A stretch of DNA of 64,000 nucleotides from an uncultured bacterium (GCA_902797965.1 CADBUY010000008.1:1-64000), one strand, 5' to 3'; numbered from the stretch's first letter, positions 50,495 through 59,448 are shown. Notes: a model not told the origin generated them from the letters alone. Numbers and translations are program-made.

Positions 50495-51829
50495 TTGTTT
50501 GAACGTTTTACTGAAAGAGCTGTTAATGTAGTTTCCGAAAGTCAGAGGCTTGCACAGGTAATGGGATGTAAGGAAGTTGCTCCTGAGCATTTTTTGCTGG
50601 CTTTGGTTAATGAAGCAAAAGGGGTTTCTTTAAAGATTTTCAGAATGTATGGTATGTCTTCAGAAAAAGTTCAACCGGAGATTGCAAAATATGTAAATAT
50701 AAGCTCAAAAAGGTATGAGAATCTGACATTTAGTTACGCATACAAAGAAATTTTGAAGCATACCGTAGATTTAGCAAGTAAATCCGGTAATAATAATATC
50801 CTTTTTGAACATTTGTTTTTATCTGTAATTAATGATAAAAATTCCAATATACAGACAATTCTTGAGCATTTCAATTTTGATATATATGCAGCAAGGGATA
50901 TTTTGTCAAAACTTGTTGAAAAGAAAATTAAACGACTTGAACATCCTGAAACAGAAGATACTGTTGAGAAAAACAGTTTTGAGTCAATATACGAAGATGA
51001 AGCTTTGTCAGGAATTTTTGACAGAGCAGTTTCAAAACTTTCCGCAAAGGGTTATGAGATTTTAGGCACAGAACAGATTATTGCATCTATTCTTGAAAGT
51101 CAGGATTCTGATTTGGTAAATACAATCGGTAAATATGGTGTTAATTCGGAAACTTTTGATAAGAAACTTGCTGAACAGCAATCTCGTCAGTCAGAATATG
51201 AAGGGAAGAAAATAATATTTACACCGAATGCGTTTGCGATGATGAATACTGCTCTGCAAACAGCTAAAGAATTAGGTTCTTCAGTTATAACACCTGAACA
51301 TATTATTCTCAGTGTTTTAAAAAATAAAAGAGGTCTTGCTTATGATGTATTTAAGGCTTTGGGAGTGAATGCAGAAAAACTTTCGGAAGATATTTTAAAA
51401 CCTATAGAAAAACAAATGCCTGAAACGCTTATGATTATGAAACTTGCAAAAGAAGAAGCAAGAAGAATCGGCAGAAATGTTGTTGGAACAGAGATGTTTT
51501 TATTAGGTATAATTGCAGAGGGAACAAGTGATGCTTTTGAGGTCTTAAATGATTTAGAAATAACGATGAAAGATGCAAGAGTTGTTGTTGAAAACCTCGT
51601 AGGATATGGTAATGAATACTTTGAAAAAGAAATTATTTTCACTCCGAGAGCCAAAAAAGTGTTAGAGCGGGCATGGCTGTCAGCAAAAAAATCAAATAAA
51701 CAAAAGATTGAAGCTACTGATTTATTGCTTGCTATTTTAGATGAACCAACATCACTTGCTATGAAAGCGTTAGACCAACTTGGCGCAGATGCGGTTGAGA
51801 TAAAGCATGGTATAAAAAAAGGTTTGTAG
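50495..51829 (+). CDS. Array of Clp N-terminal domains without an ATPase
   Basis: 444 residues. It contains several Clp-N (Clp R) repeats: FTERAVNVVSESQRLAQVMG...VAPEHFLLALV (N terminus), FTPNAFAMMNTALQTAKELG...ITPEHIILSVL (about 235-300), MKLAKEEARRIGRNVVGTEMFLLGII (about 310-340) and FTPRAKKVLERAWLSAKKS...IEATDLLLAIL (about 378-425). There is no Walker motif, so it is not ClpC or ClpB; it can only bind substrates, adaptors or arginine-phosphate marks. Start TTG 50495, 2 bp after the DUF1292 gene. clpP and clpX lie 4-5 kb downstream. Confidence 0.85.
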   Translation: MFERFTERAVNVVSESQRLAQVMGCKEVAPEHFLLALVNEAKGVSLKIFRMYGMSSEKVQPEIAKYVNISSKRYENLTFSYAYKEILKHTVDLASKSGNNNILFEHLFLSVINDKNSNIQTILEHFNFDIYAARDILSKLVEKKIKRLEHPETEDTVEKNSFESIYEDEALSGIFDRAVSKLSAKGYEILGTEQIIASILESQDSDLVNTIGKYGVNSETFDKKLAEQQSRQSEYEGKKIIFTPNAFAMMNTALQTAKELGSSVITPEHIILSVLKNKRGLAYDVFKALGVNAEKLSEDILKPIEKQMPETLMIMKLAKEEARRIGRNVVGTEMFLLGIIAEGTSDAFEVLNDLEITMKDARVVVENLVGYGNEYFEKEIIFTPRAKKVLERAWLSAKKSNKQKIEATDLLLAILDEPTSLAMKALDQLGADAVEIKHGIKKGL

Positions 51830-51918
51830 TTAGTCACAAGTCAAAAATAAAGATAATACCGAGGATTAAATATTTACCATATAGATTATGGTATAATTAT
51901 CATGACAGAGAAACGGTG

Positions 51919-53274
51919 ATGATAAACAGAGTAGTAGATTTTCTAAAAGAGTATAATTTACAAGATAAGACCATTATTGTTGGTTTTTCAGGCGGATATG
52001 ATTCCATGTGTCTTTTGGATGTTTTGTCAAAAATAAAAGATTTGCCTGAATTTGAAGATTTAAAAGTTGTTGCGGCTCATTTTAACCATAATTGGCGTGG
52101 TAAAGAATCTCTTAAAGAACAAGAGGTTTGCAGAATTTTTGCAGCTTCAAGGGATGTTGAATTTTATACAAAAACAGCTCCATCGACTCTTAAAAAGACA
52201 GAGAATGATGCAAGGATTGCAAGATACGAATTTTTTGAAGAAGCGTATGAAGAATATGACGCAGATGCAGTTTTTACTGCTCATAACAAAGATGATAATG
52301 CCGAAACTGTTTTGTATAGAGTTATTAAGGGAACCGGAATTATAGGACTAAGAGGAATTTCTGAAAAAAGAAAATATTTTTACAGACCGCTTCTTAAAAC
52401 ATACAGAAGCGAGATTCTTAAATATTGCAAAGAAAACAACCTTGCACCTAATAATGATTCTTCGAACAGTAATACTGTATATCAGAGAAATTATTTAAGG
52501 CTTAATGTAATTCCATCTCTTGAAAAAATTAATCCTGAAGTTAAGGATGCATTGAATATTTTGGCAGAAAACGCCTCCAGCGATAATGAGATTATAGAAG
52601 AATATATTGCAACCCTTAGAAAAAAAGTTTTTGAAGATGAAAAGATTATTGTTGAAGAATATAAAAAACTTTCTAAACCTATAAAAAAACGATTTGTATA
52701 TGAATATGTGCAGACTCTTGGCTTGGACTATGATTATAAAAAAGTTAATGAAATTTTTAATTTTATAGAAGCAAATATTGATAAACGTAATGGTACAACC
52801 TTATCTCTTACAACCGCAACGTGGTTATATACGGATAATAAAATAGTAGAAACTATTCCACAAAAAAAACAAACCAATTTAGGTGATTTAACTCCTTTAT
52901 CTATAAATAAAGAGGGGGTTTATAAATATGCAAATAAAGTCTTTACCATAAAGAAATATAATGAGGGTGAACTTTTTATATTTCCTGAATCAACTGCAAA
53001 TTTTGCCTATATAGATTTATCAAATGTAGAATTTCCGCTGACGCTGAGAACCAGAAAAGACGGTGATATAATTACTCCGTTTGGAATGCAGGGCTCTATG
53101 AAGCTAAAAAAATATATGAATGGTAAAGGTGTTTCAAAGCACCGCAGAGATGAAATTCCGCTTTTGTGTGATGATAAAGAAGTTTTGTGGGTTGCAGGTG
53201 TTGGCTTGAATGACAAAGTCGGAGTTAAAGTAACACCTACTCATGTAATAGAAGTAGAGGAACAAACTGTATGA
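51919..53274 (+). CDS. tilS: tRNA(Ile)-lysidine synthetase
   Basis: The enzyme converts the wobble C of tRNA-Ile(CAU) into lysidine. The PP-loop SGGYDS is at about 24-29, and the usual HNKDDNAETVLYRVIKGTG follows. The C-terminal substrate-binding domain (LRTRKDGDIITPFGM...KLKKYMNGKGVSKHRRDEIPLL) is present. ATG 51919 used; a GTG one codon earlier is possible. It overlaps hpt by 4 bp, an order common in bacteria. Confidence 0.95.
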   Translation: MINRVVDFLKEYNLQDKTIIVGFSGGYDSMCLLDVLSKIKDLPEFEDLKVVAAHFNHNWRGKESLKEQEVCRIFAASRDVEFYTKTAPSTLKKTENDARIARYEFFEEAYEEYDADAVFTAHNKDDNAETVLYRVIKGTGIIGLRGISEKRKYFYRPLLKTYRSEILKYCKENNLAPNNDSSNSNTVYQRNYLRLNVIPSLEKINPEVKDALNILAENASSDNEIIEEYIATLRKKVFEDEKIIVEEYKKLSKPIKKRFVYEYVQTLGLDYDYKKVNEIFNFIEANIDKRNGTTLSLTTATWLYTDNKIVETIPQKKQTNLGDLTPLSINKEGVYKYANKVFTIKKYNEGELFIFPESTANFAYIDLSNVEFPLTLRTRKDGDIITPFGMQGSMKLKKYMNGKGVSKHRRDEIPLLCDDKEVLWVAGVGLNDKVGVKVTPTHVIEVEEQTV

Positions 53275-53801
53275 TAAAAGAAAGTGATATAAAACCGTTA
53301 ATTACTGAAAACGAACTTCAAACAGAGATTAAAAAATTGGCAGAAAAACTTAACGAAAAATATAAAGATGAAGAAGTTTATCTGATATGTGTATTAAAAG
53401 GTTCTGTAATGTTTATGGCAGATTTGGCAAAGCATTTAAAAATGCCTGTAAAAATGGAATTTATAAGACTTTCAAGCTACGGAAACGGAACGTCATACAG
53501 CGGAAAAGTTAATGCGGTAGATATAAAATTACCTGACCTAAATGATAAAAATGTTTTGATCATAGAAGATATTATTGATACAGGGCATACTGCAAAATTT
53601 TTAGTGGATTTTTTAAATCACAACTTTAGATTTAAGGATTTAAAATTTTGCGCATTATTGGATAAAAAAGTAAAACGTGCAGCTAATATTAATGCTGACT
53701 ATTATTGTTTTGAAGTTGATGATAAATTTGTTGTCGGGTATGGTCTTGATGTAGAGGGATTATATAGAAATCTTCCATACATTGGGTATGTAGAGGTTTA
53801 A
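53271..53801 (+). CDS. hpt: Hypoxanthine phosphoribosyltransferase
   Basis: 176 residues; salvages hypoxanthine and guanine. The PRPP loop VLIIEDIIDTGHTAKFL is exact, with the flexible loop around SSYGNGTSYSG. Translational overlap ATGA with tilS. ftsH, which often follows, is absent here. Confidence 0.96.
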   Translation: MIKESDIKPLITENELQTEIKKLAEKLNEKYKDEEVYLICVLKGSVMFMADLAKHLKMPVKMEFIRLSSYGNGTSYSGKVNAVDIKLPDLNDKNVLIIEDIIDTGHTAKFLVDFLNHNFRFKDLKFCALLDKKVKRAANINADYYCFEVDDKFVVGYGLDVEGLYRNLPYIGYVEV

Positions 53802-53837
53802 AATAAAATTTTTTAGGGTAAAATAAAGAGGAACAAT

Positions 53838-53861
53838 TGTAGGGTGCAGTTTTGCACAATA
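53838..53861. repeat. Hairpin repeat TTGTAGGGTGCAGTTTTGCAC
   Basis: TTGTAGGGTGCA-gttt-TGCACAA is a small GTAGG-type hairpin, just before the GGGGTAAAT that serves as ribosome-binding site of the flavodiiron gene. Confidence 0.5.
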
Positions 53862-53873
53862 AAGGGGTAAATT

Positions 53874-55106
53874 ATGTACGATATTAGAAAATTAAGCGAA
53901 GATGTAATATATTTGGGATGCTCAGACAGACGTCTTGCACTATTTGAAAGTGCGTATCCGATTCCAAACGGAGTTTCATACAACTCATATCTTATTTTGG
54001 ATGATAAAACAGTTTTGATGGATACTGTGGATAAGGCTTGTTCAGGACAATTTTTCCAAAACCTTGAAGCCGGATTAGATGGCAGAGATTTGGATTATTT
54101 GATTGTTCATCACATGGAACCGGATCATTGCGCATTGATAGAAGATGTAATATCTCTTTATCCTGAAGTTAAGATTGTTACTACTGCAAAATCCGTTGCA
54201 CTTATCAAACAGTTCTTTGACTTTGATATCGATTCTCGCGTTATTGTAGTAAAAGAGGGCGACACTTTAAATACAGGAAAACACGAATTTGTATTCACTA
54301 TGGCACCAATGGTGCATTGGCCTGAGGTTATGGTATCTTATGATAAAACAGACAAAGCTCTATATTCAGCAGATGCGTTTGGCTCTTTTGCTCCTATTAA
54401 CGGCAATCTTTTTGACACAGATATTGATTTTGAAAAAGATTACCTTGATGAAGCTAGAAGATATTATACAAATATTGTTGGTAAATATGGCACTCAGGTT
54501 CAAATGCTTCTAAAGAAAGCTTCTGCACTTGACATTAAAGTTATTTACCCCTTACATGGATTAATTATAAAAGACAATATTTCTAAATTTGTAGAAAAAT
54601 ACGACAAGTGGTCACGCTACGAAGCAGAAGAAAAATCTGTTCTTATCGCTTATTCTTCTGTATACGGCGGAACAGAAAATGCAGCAAATATTCTGGCGGG
54701 TAAATTAGCAGATAGAGGAATAAAGGGAATAAAAATGTATGATGTATCTCATACTCATTCATCTTATGTTTTATCAGATGCTTTCAAATATTCTCATATT
54801 GTATTTGCAACGACAACATACAATAACGGAATTTTTGAAACAATGGAACACTTCCTGCACAACCTTGCAGCTCATAATCTTCAAAACAGAAAAGTTGTTC
54901 TTATCCAAAATGGTTCTTGGGCGCCGACTTGCGGAAACGCTATGAAAACAATCTTAGAGGGAATAAAGGGAACTGAAATAATTGATGATTCAGTATGCTT
55001 GAAATCCACTTTAAAAGAAGAACAATTATCAGAACTTGATTGCTTAGCAGATAAAATCGTTTTGAGTATAAAAGAGTCAGACAAAGTTTTACAAACAGTA
55101 GGTTAA
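53874..55106 (+). CDS. Flavodiiron protein (FprA family, A-type)
   Basis: 410 residues. Beta-lactamase-like diiron domain (HHMEPDH at 79-85; HxExDH ligands), further ligands at APMVHWPEVM, SADAFGSF and PLHG, and a C-terminal flavodoxin (VLIAYSSVYGGTENAANILA). The enzyme reduces O2 to water or NO to N2O and protects anaerobes. A rubredoxin gene lies 158 bp downstream and is the likely electron donor. AGGGG (part of the GGGGTAAAT nonamer) precedes ATG 53874. Confidence 0.95.
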   Translation: MYDIRKLSEDVIYLGCSDRRLALFESAYPIPNGVSYNSYLILDDKTVLMDTVDKACSGQFFQNLEAGLDGRDLDYLIVHHMEPDHCALIEDVISLYPEVKIVTTAKSVALIKQFFDFDIDSRVIVVKEGDTLNTGKHEFVFTMAPMVHWPEVMVSYDKTDKALYSADAFGSFAPINGNLFDTDIDFEKDYLDEARRYYTNIVGKYGTQVQMLLKKASALDIKVIYPLHGLIIKDNISKFVEKYDKWSRYEAEEKSVLIAYSSVYGGTENAANILAGKLADRGIKGIKMYDVSHTHSSYVLSDAFKYSHIVFATTTYNNGIFETMEHFLHNLAAHNLQNRKVVLIQNGSWAPTCGNAMKTILEGIKGTEIIDDSVCLKSTLKEEQLSELDCLADKIVLSIKESDKVLQTVG

Positions 55107-55113
55107 GAGTAAG

Positions 55114-55240
55114 TAGGTTGGGTGAAACCCCAAAAAAGTGTATGGTGCGATTATTTGTACCGAAGTATAAATAAGAGTATAAGGGTTATCCCCTCACCCT
55201 AACCCTCTCCCGCAGGGGTAAATAATAAATAGGCGAGGGA
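55114..55240. repeat. GTAGG hairpin and interrupted CCCTC-type repeat
   Basis: GTAGGTTGGGTGAAACCCC at 55114-55132, then a CCCTC-type repeat (55189-55240). In the other copies CCCGCAGGG or similar runs straight into CGAGGG; here about 15 bases starting GGTAAATAATAAATA separate the two, creating a GGGGTAAAT nonamer (55215-55223). Confidence 0.65.
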
Positions 55241-55264
55241 ACAATTAAAAAAAGGAGAAAAATT

Positions 55265-55423
55265 ATGCAAAAGTATGTATGTTCTGTATGTGGTTATGTT
55301 TATGATCCTGAAGTAGGCGATCCTGATAACGGTATCGCAGCAGGTACAAAATTTGAAGATTTACCTGAAGATTGGACTTGTCCTCTTTGTTCTGTTGGCA
55401 AAGACATGTTTAATGAGGGATAA
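55265..55423 (+). CDS. Rubredoxin
   Basis: A complete 52-residue rubredoxin: [20 protein letters not shown] at the N terminus and [12 protein letters not shown] near the end give the four Fe ligands (C6, C9, C39, C42). AAAGGAG precedes the ATG. As electron carrier it probably feeds the flavodiiron protein upstream. A terminator follows. Confidence 0.96.
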   Translation: MQKYVCSVCGYVYDPEVGDPDNGIAAGTKFEDLPEDWTCPLCSVGKDMFNEG

Positions 55424-55473
55424 ATATAATATTACATTTATTGTCAGGTGAATCCTGACCTACTAAAAAAATA

Positions 55474-55510
55474 AAATGCGTTCAACTTATATAGAGATTT
55501 GAACGCATTT
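55474..55510 (+). terminator. Terminator after rubredoxin
   Basis: AAATGCGTTCAA - 13-nt loop - TTGAACGCATTT then ATTTT. Upstream, 55440-55464 holds a TCAGG...CCTGACCTAC hairpin of the GTAGG family. The rest up to 55683 shows nothing else. Confidence 0.75.
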
Positions 55511-55683
55511 ATTTTGCATTTGTAAGTCCTGTTCTACCTGACAATAACTTTTTAATATTTTTGTGGTATAATTTTAATTACAATCGTAGTATAAATCTCA
55601 TACAAATTAATTATTGGTTAAATAAGCTGAATAATGTATAATGTAGCTAATAAGTATTAGTTTCAGATATAAGAAAGGAAATA

Positions 55684-56277
55684 ATGATGAGCTTTGCAAG
55701 TTATGTACCTACAGTAATTGAGCAATCTTCAAGAGGCGAAAGAGCATTTGATATTTTCTCAAGACTGTTAAGAGAAAGGATTATATTCTTAGGAACAGCT
55801 ATTGATGATATGGTTGCTAACTTAATCGTTGCACAAATGTTATTGTTAGATAGCGAAAATCCTGAAAAAGATATTATGTTATATATTAACTCTCCCGGAG
55901 GAAGTGTAACAGCAGGCTTTGCAATCTACGATACAATGCAGCACATCAGAGCTGATGTTCAGACAATATGCCTTGGTCAGGCTGCTTCTATGGGTGCGTT
56001 TTTATTATGTTCCGGTACAAAAGGTAAGAGAATGGCTCTACCTCATTCAAGAGTTCTTATTCACCAACCTTTAGGCGGAGCGCAAGGACAGGCTACTGAT
56101 ATTGAGATTCAGGCTCAGGAAATTTTAAGAATTAAAAAGAACTTAAATGAAATTATGGCTTCAAATACAGGTCAATCTATTAAAAAGATAGAAAAAGATA
56201 CAGATCGTGACTATATTATGACTCCTCAGGAAGCTCTTGAATATGGCATGATTGATAAAGTTATTACAAAAGAATAA
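55684..56277 (+). CDS. clpP: ATP-dependent Clp protease proteolytic subunit
   Basis: 197 residues. Catalytic triad S102 ([10 protein letters not shown]), H127 ([11 protein letters not shown]) and D176 (DRDYIMT), with the same mutual spacing as E. coli ClpP. Chambered serine protease working with ClpX. AAAGGA precedes ATG 55684; tig, which often lies upstream, is not adjacent. Confidence 0.97.
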   Translation: MMSFASYVPTVIEQSSRGERAFDIFSRLLRERIIFLGTAIDDMVANLIVAQMLLLDSENPEKDIMLYINSPGGSVTAGFAIYDTMQHIRADVQTICLGQAASMGAFLLCSGTKGKRMALPHSRVLIHQPLGGAQGQATDIEIQAQEILRIKKNLNEIMASNTGQSIKKIEKDTDRDYIMTPQEALEYGMIDKVITKE

Positions 56278-56283
56278 AACTAA

Positions 56284-56452
56284 GTACCCTCTCCATTGGG
56301 GGAGGGTAAAGTTTCTTCTTGAAAAGCTTTGCTTTGAAAGTTAGAAACTGGGGAGGGGGTTAATCATATCCTAATATAACCTCACCCGCATTTGTAGCAA
56401 TCGAGCAAAAGCTCTCTTGCACAACTGCTCCCTCTCCTAAAAGGCGAGGGAA
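56284..56452. repeat. Composite CCCTC-type repeat between clpP and clpX
   Basis: TACCCTCTCCATTGGGGGAG (56284-56304) is the first half of a unit; the second half, GGGGAGGGGGTTAA then CTCACCCGCATTTG...CTCCCTCTCCTAAAAGGCGAG, runs from about 56349 to 56452. AAAGCTTTGCTTTGAAAG and GCAAAAGCTCTCTTGC are small palindromes inside. A long compound version of the family, or several insertions. Confidence 0.6.
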
Positions 56453-56474
56453 TGATAATATAAAAGGAGGCACT

Positions 56475-57815
56475 ATGCCGGCAAACGACAGATTAAAATG
56501 TTCATTTTGCGGAAAAACGCAAGATCAGGTAAAAAAACTTATCGCAGGACCTGATGTGTACATCTGTGATGAATGCGTTGAACTGTGTAACGAAATATTA
56601 GATGAAGAATTTTTCGATCAAAAATCAAAAAATAAAGATGGTGAAGAAAAGGAAACAGAAGACAAAAAGATAGAAAGTGAAGATAAACCAATTCCTAAAC
56701 CTCATGAAATTAAGGCATACCTTGATCAGCATATTGTTGGGCAAGATGATGCTAAGAAAGTTCTTTCTGTTGCTGTTTATAATCACTATAAGCGTCTTAA
56801 ACATAATACAAACAGCAGCAAGGATGATGTTGAGATCCAAAAATCTAATATATTGTTGGTCGGTCCTACAGGTTCAGGTAAAACGCTTTTGGCTCAAACA
56901 CTGGCAAAATTGCTGGATGTTCCATTTGCGGTAGCTGATGCAACAACTCTTACTGAAGCCGGTTATGTAGGTGATGACGTAGAAAACATCTTGTTACGTT
57001 TGTATCAAAATGCTGATTTTGATGCAAAGAAAGCTGAAAGAGGAATTATATATATTGATGAAATTGATAAGATAGCAAGAAAATCAGAGAATACATCCAT
57101 TACTCGTGATGTTTCAGGTGAAGGCGTTCAGCAAGCACTGTTAAAACTTATTGAGGGTACAATTTCAAACGTTCCTCCTCAAGGTGGAAGAAAACATCCT
57201 CAACAGGAAGTTATTCAGATTGATACAAAGAACATTCTGTTCATTGTAGGCGGTGCGTTTGTTGATTTGGATAAAATTATTGAACATCGTGTTAAAGACG
57301 GTAATTCAATTGGTTTTGGTAATGTAGCTCAAACTCAGGCAGAAAAAGAACAGGCTGCTTCTAAACTATTGAAAAAATTGCAGCCCGAAGACTTACTAAA
57401 ATTCGGTTTGATTCCTGAATTTATAGGTCGTGTTCCGGTGTTTGCAGTTCTTGATGCTTTAGATGAAGATACATTAAAAATGATTCTTACAGAACCAAAG
57501 AATGCTGTTCTTAAACAATACAAGAAATTGCTTGAAATGGATAATGTAGAATTAGACTTTGAACCTGAAGCAGTTGATTTGATAGCTAAAAAAGCTATTA
57601 AACGTAAAACAGGTGCTCGTGCTCTTCGTTCTATTGTAGAAGAACTCATGCTTGATGTTATGTATGATATTCCGTCAAAACATGATATTGATAAGTTTAC
57701 TATTACAAAAGAAATGGTTGAAGCACAGGATGAAAAGGAAGAAGAAGCAAACGGAGCAGAACATGATGCAGAGCTTATAAGACTTCCTAAGAATAAATCC
57801 AAAGAAAGCGCATAA
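56475..57815 (+). CDS. clpX: ATP-dependent Clp protease ATP-binding subunit ClpX
   Basis: 446 residues. N-terminal zinc-binding domain (C9, C12, C31, C34), Walker A GPTGSGKT (130-137), Walker [12 protein letters not shown] (about 193-203), and the FIGRVP pore/ClpP-loop region. Unfolds ssrA-tagged proteins for ClpP. AGGAGG precedes the ATG. The tmRNA whose tag it would recognise lies 1.7 kb downstream. Confidence 0.98.
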   Translation: MPANDRLKCSFCGKTQDQVKKLIAGPDVYICDECVELCNEILDEEFFDQKSKNKDGEEKETEDKKIESEDKPIPKPHEIKAYLDQHIVGQDDAKKVLSVAVYNHYKRLKHNTNSSKDDVEIQKSNILLVGPTGSGKTLLAQTLAKLLDVPFAVADATTLTEAGYVGDDVENILLRLYQNADFDAKKAERGIIYIDEIDKIARKSENTSITRDVSGEGVQQALLKLIEGTISNVPPQGGRKHPQQEVIQIDTKNILFIVGGAFVDLDKIIEHRVKDGNSIGFGNVAQTQAEKEQAASKLLKKLQPEDLLKFGLIPEFIGRVPVFAVLDALDEDTLKMILTEPKNAVLKQYKKLLEMDNVELDFEPEAVDLIAKKAIKRKTGARALRSIVEELMLDVMYDIPSKHDIDKFTITKEMVEAQDEKEEEANGAEHDAELIRLPKNKSKESA

Positions 57816-57851
57816 GAGTAAATTTCATATAAATAAAATGTGTAACAAATA

Positions 57852-57883
57852 AAAAAATTGCCATCAAAAAGTGGCAATTTTTT
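57852..57883 (+). terminator. Terminator after clpX
   Basis: AAAAAATTGCCA - 8-nt loop - TGGCAATTTTTT plus more T. The right arm contains the GGCAATTT of the next promoter element, so terminator and promoter overlap. Confidence 0.82.
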
Positions 57884-57910
57884 TTATTTTCATTACTTTA
57901 TAAATATAAG
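57873..57910 (+). promoter_or_regulatory. Two-part promoter element upstream of the metallopeptidase
   Basis: GGCAATTT (57873-57880), 13 nt, TACTTTATAAATATAAG (57894-57910), 21 nt before ATG 57931. The first half doubles as an arm of the clpX terminator. Confidence 0.7.
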
Positions 57911-57930
57911 TAAGATTATAAGGAATATTT

Positions 57931-59385
57931 ATGGCAGTAGAAGAAATAAAATTAACTCAAGCTGTGGAACAAACGTCACAAAATGAAACAAAAAATATTT
58001 ACCCTAAAACTGAGCCATATCCAAACGATTCAGTTGAACTTTCTTCAAAAAAAGACAAAGATAAACCAACTCTTTTAAAAACGATATTGGGAGTTGGAGC
58101 TGGTATCGCCGGCGCAGGTGCTGTTTTTTGTGGTGCATTAATATTAATGGCACGCCATCAAAGTAATAAAATTGCCAAACTCTATAAAGAAAAACTTATT
58201 ATAAGTAATCTGCCTGAAAAAATTGATTTTAAAGAAGCAAAAACAATTCAGGAGGGAATAGAGTTTGCTAAAAAAGTATTAGGAATAAAGGAAGTAGATA
58301 AAGATATTACACTGGAAGCAATAAATACCGCAAACAGAGGTTTGGTAGAAGTTTCAAATGCAAACAAAGGTAAGTTATTTATGCCGACAAGGTTAGGATT
58401 TGAAACTCCAACCAGCAAGGATGATGACTATATTGCTTATGTCATAAAAGATATTTATTCAAAGAAATTCGGTAATCTTGTTGTTAATAAAAATTATTTT
58501 GACGGTAAATTTCTTGATGAAGAAATTAATAAATATTTATTCTATGATAGCGGCGAAAAAATTTATACAATAAGTGAAGACCTGAAAAAAATTACAAGCT
58601 CACAGCGAATAGGATGTGTTAGACCTTTCCCAAACAACGATATAGCTGAATTAATGAAGAATTTTTATAAAGATAGCTCTAAATTAAGTATTAGTGATAA
58701 ACAAAAACTTTTCTACAGTCTAGAAAAAGGTTATAGTGCTGCTATGCGAACTGTTAGAAATCCACTGGAAGCATTAAGAACATTATCAGAGAAAAAAGCA
58801 GATTTTCTAAAAAATAATAATATAGAAATTAATTTTACAGAAGTTGAAAAAATGAATACAGAAAAACAGGTTGAATACTTAAAAGACCTGATAAATAAGA
58901 TGGAAGATAAGAAAACGTATTGGCAGGAACGCTTTGGAATAGAATATCCGACTTCTACTATTCATCATGAGATGGGACATTTGCAGGATTTTGCCAAGAA
59001 TTTAAAAGAACTGGATATTAAAAAATGGAGATTCAGTCTCAGAGATGCATGGCGTGAAGCTCGTCATAAACAGGAAACAGGTGAAGATATAAGTCGTGTT
59101 GGAGTAAAAGAAGTTGATAACCGCTGGGGTTCAACTAGGAATGAAAGATATGAAAAACTATTAAAAGAACATCCGGAAAATTTCAAGAAATATTATCCTG
59201 ATTTATACGAATTTGTGACAAAACAAGAAATTCAACAGACAGCAGGAAAAGTGTCAGGGTACGCTCAATCAGGAATAGGTGAATTTATAGCAGAAGTTTA
59301 TGCAAAGATGATTGAGGGTAAAAAAATCCCGGATGACGTAATGGAATTATATAGAAAATACAAAGGCCCTGAACTTCCTGCATAA
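57931..59385 (+). CDS. Membrane-anchored putative zinc metallopeptidase
   Basis: 484 residues. A polar leader (1-48), one glycine/alanine-rich membrane segment (about 51-73, ILGVGAGIAGAGAVFCGALILMA), a helical linker, then a zincin domain with HEMGH (346-350, in STIHHEMGHLQDF) and, about 100 residues on, GIGEFIAEVYAKM whose E451 or E455 is the probable third zinc ligand (gluzincin order). The same order occurs in toxin-type zincins, but the family is not clear. No FKA motif, though the leader and membrane plan match the FKG protein at 24,151. Driven by the two-part promoter. Confidence 0.75.
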   Translation: MAVEEIKLTQAVEQTSQNETKNIYPKTEPYPNDSVELSSKKDKDKPTLLKTILGVGAGIAGAGAVFCGALILMARHQSNKIAKLYKEKLIISNLPEKIDFKEAKTIQEGIEFAKKVLGIKEVDKDITLEAINTANRGLVEVSNANKGKLFMPTRLGFETPTSKDDDYIAYVIKDIYSKKFGNLVVNKNYFDGKFLDEEINKYLFYDSGEKIYTISEDLKKITSSQRIGCVRPFPNNDIAELMKNFYKDSSKLSISDKQKLFYSLEKGYSAAMRTVRNPLEALRTLSEKKADFLKNNNIEINFTEVEKMNTEKQVEYLKDLINKMEDKKTYWQERFGIEYPTSTIHHEMGHLQDFAKNLKELDIKKWRFSLRDAWREARHKQETGEDISRVGVKEVDNRWGSTRNERYEKLLKEHPENFKKYYPDLYEFVTKQEIQQTAGKVSGYAQSGIGEFIAEVYAKMIEGKKIPDDVMELYRKYKGPELPA

Positions 59386-59386
59386 C

Positions 59387-59415
59387 TTGAAAAAAAGATG
59401 TTATGCGTTTATACT
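59387..59415 (+). promoter_or_regulatory. Sigma-70 promoter of the tmRNA gene
   Basis: TTGAAA - 17 nt - TATACT, starting right at the stop of the metallopeptidase gene. Transcription would begin near 59422, giving a leader of about 90 nt, including a CCCTC-type repeat, that must be removed to make mature tmRNA. Confidence 0.72.
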
Positions 59416-59448
59416 GTTATTACGCACTTTGAAAGAAATAAAAAATAT

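Noticed and set aside
51340-51837. 165-codon open frame, minus strand
   Set aside because: Antisense to the Clp-N array gene, whose coding frame is certain by domain repeats.
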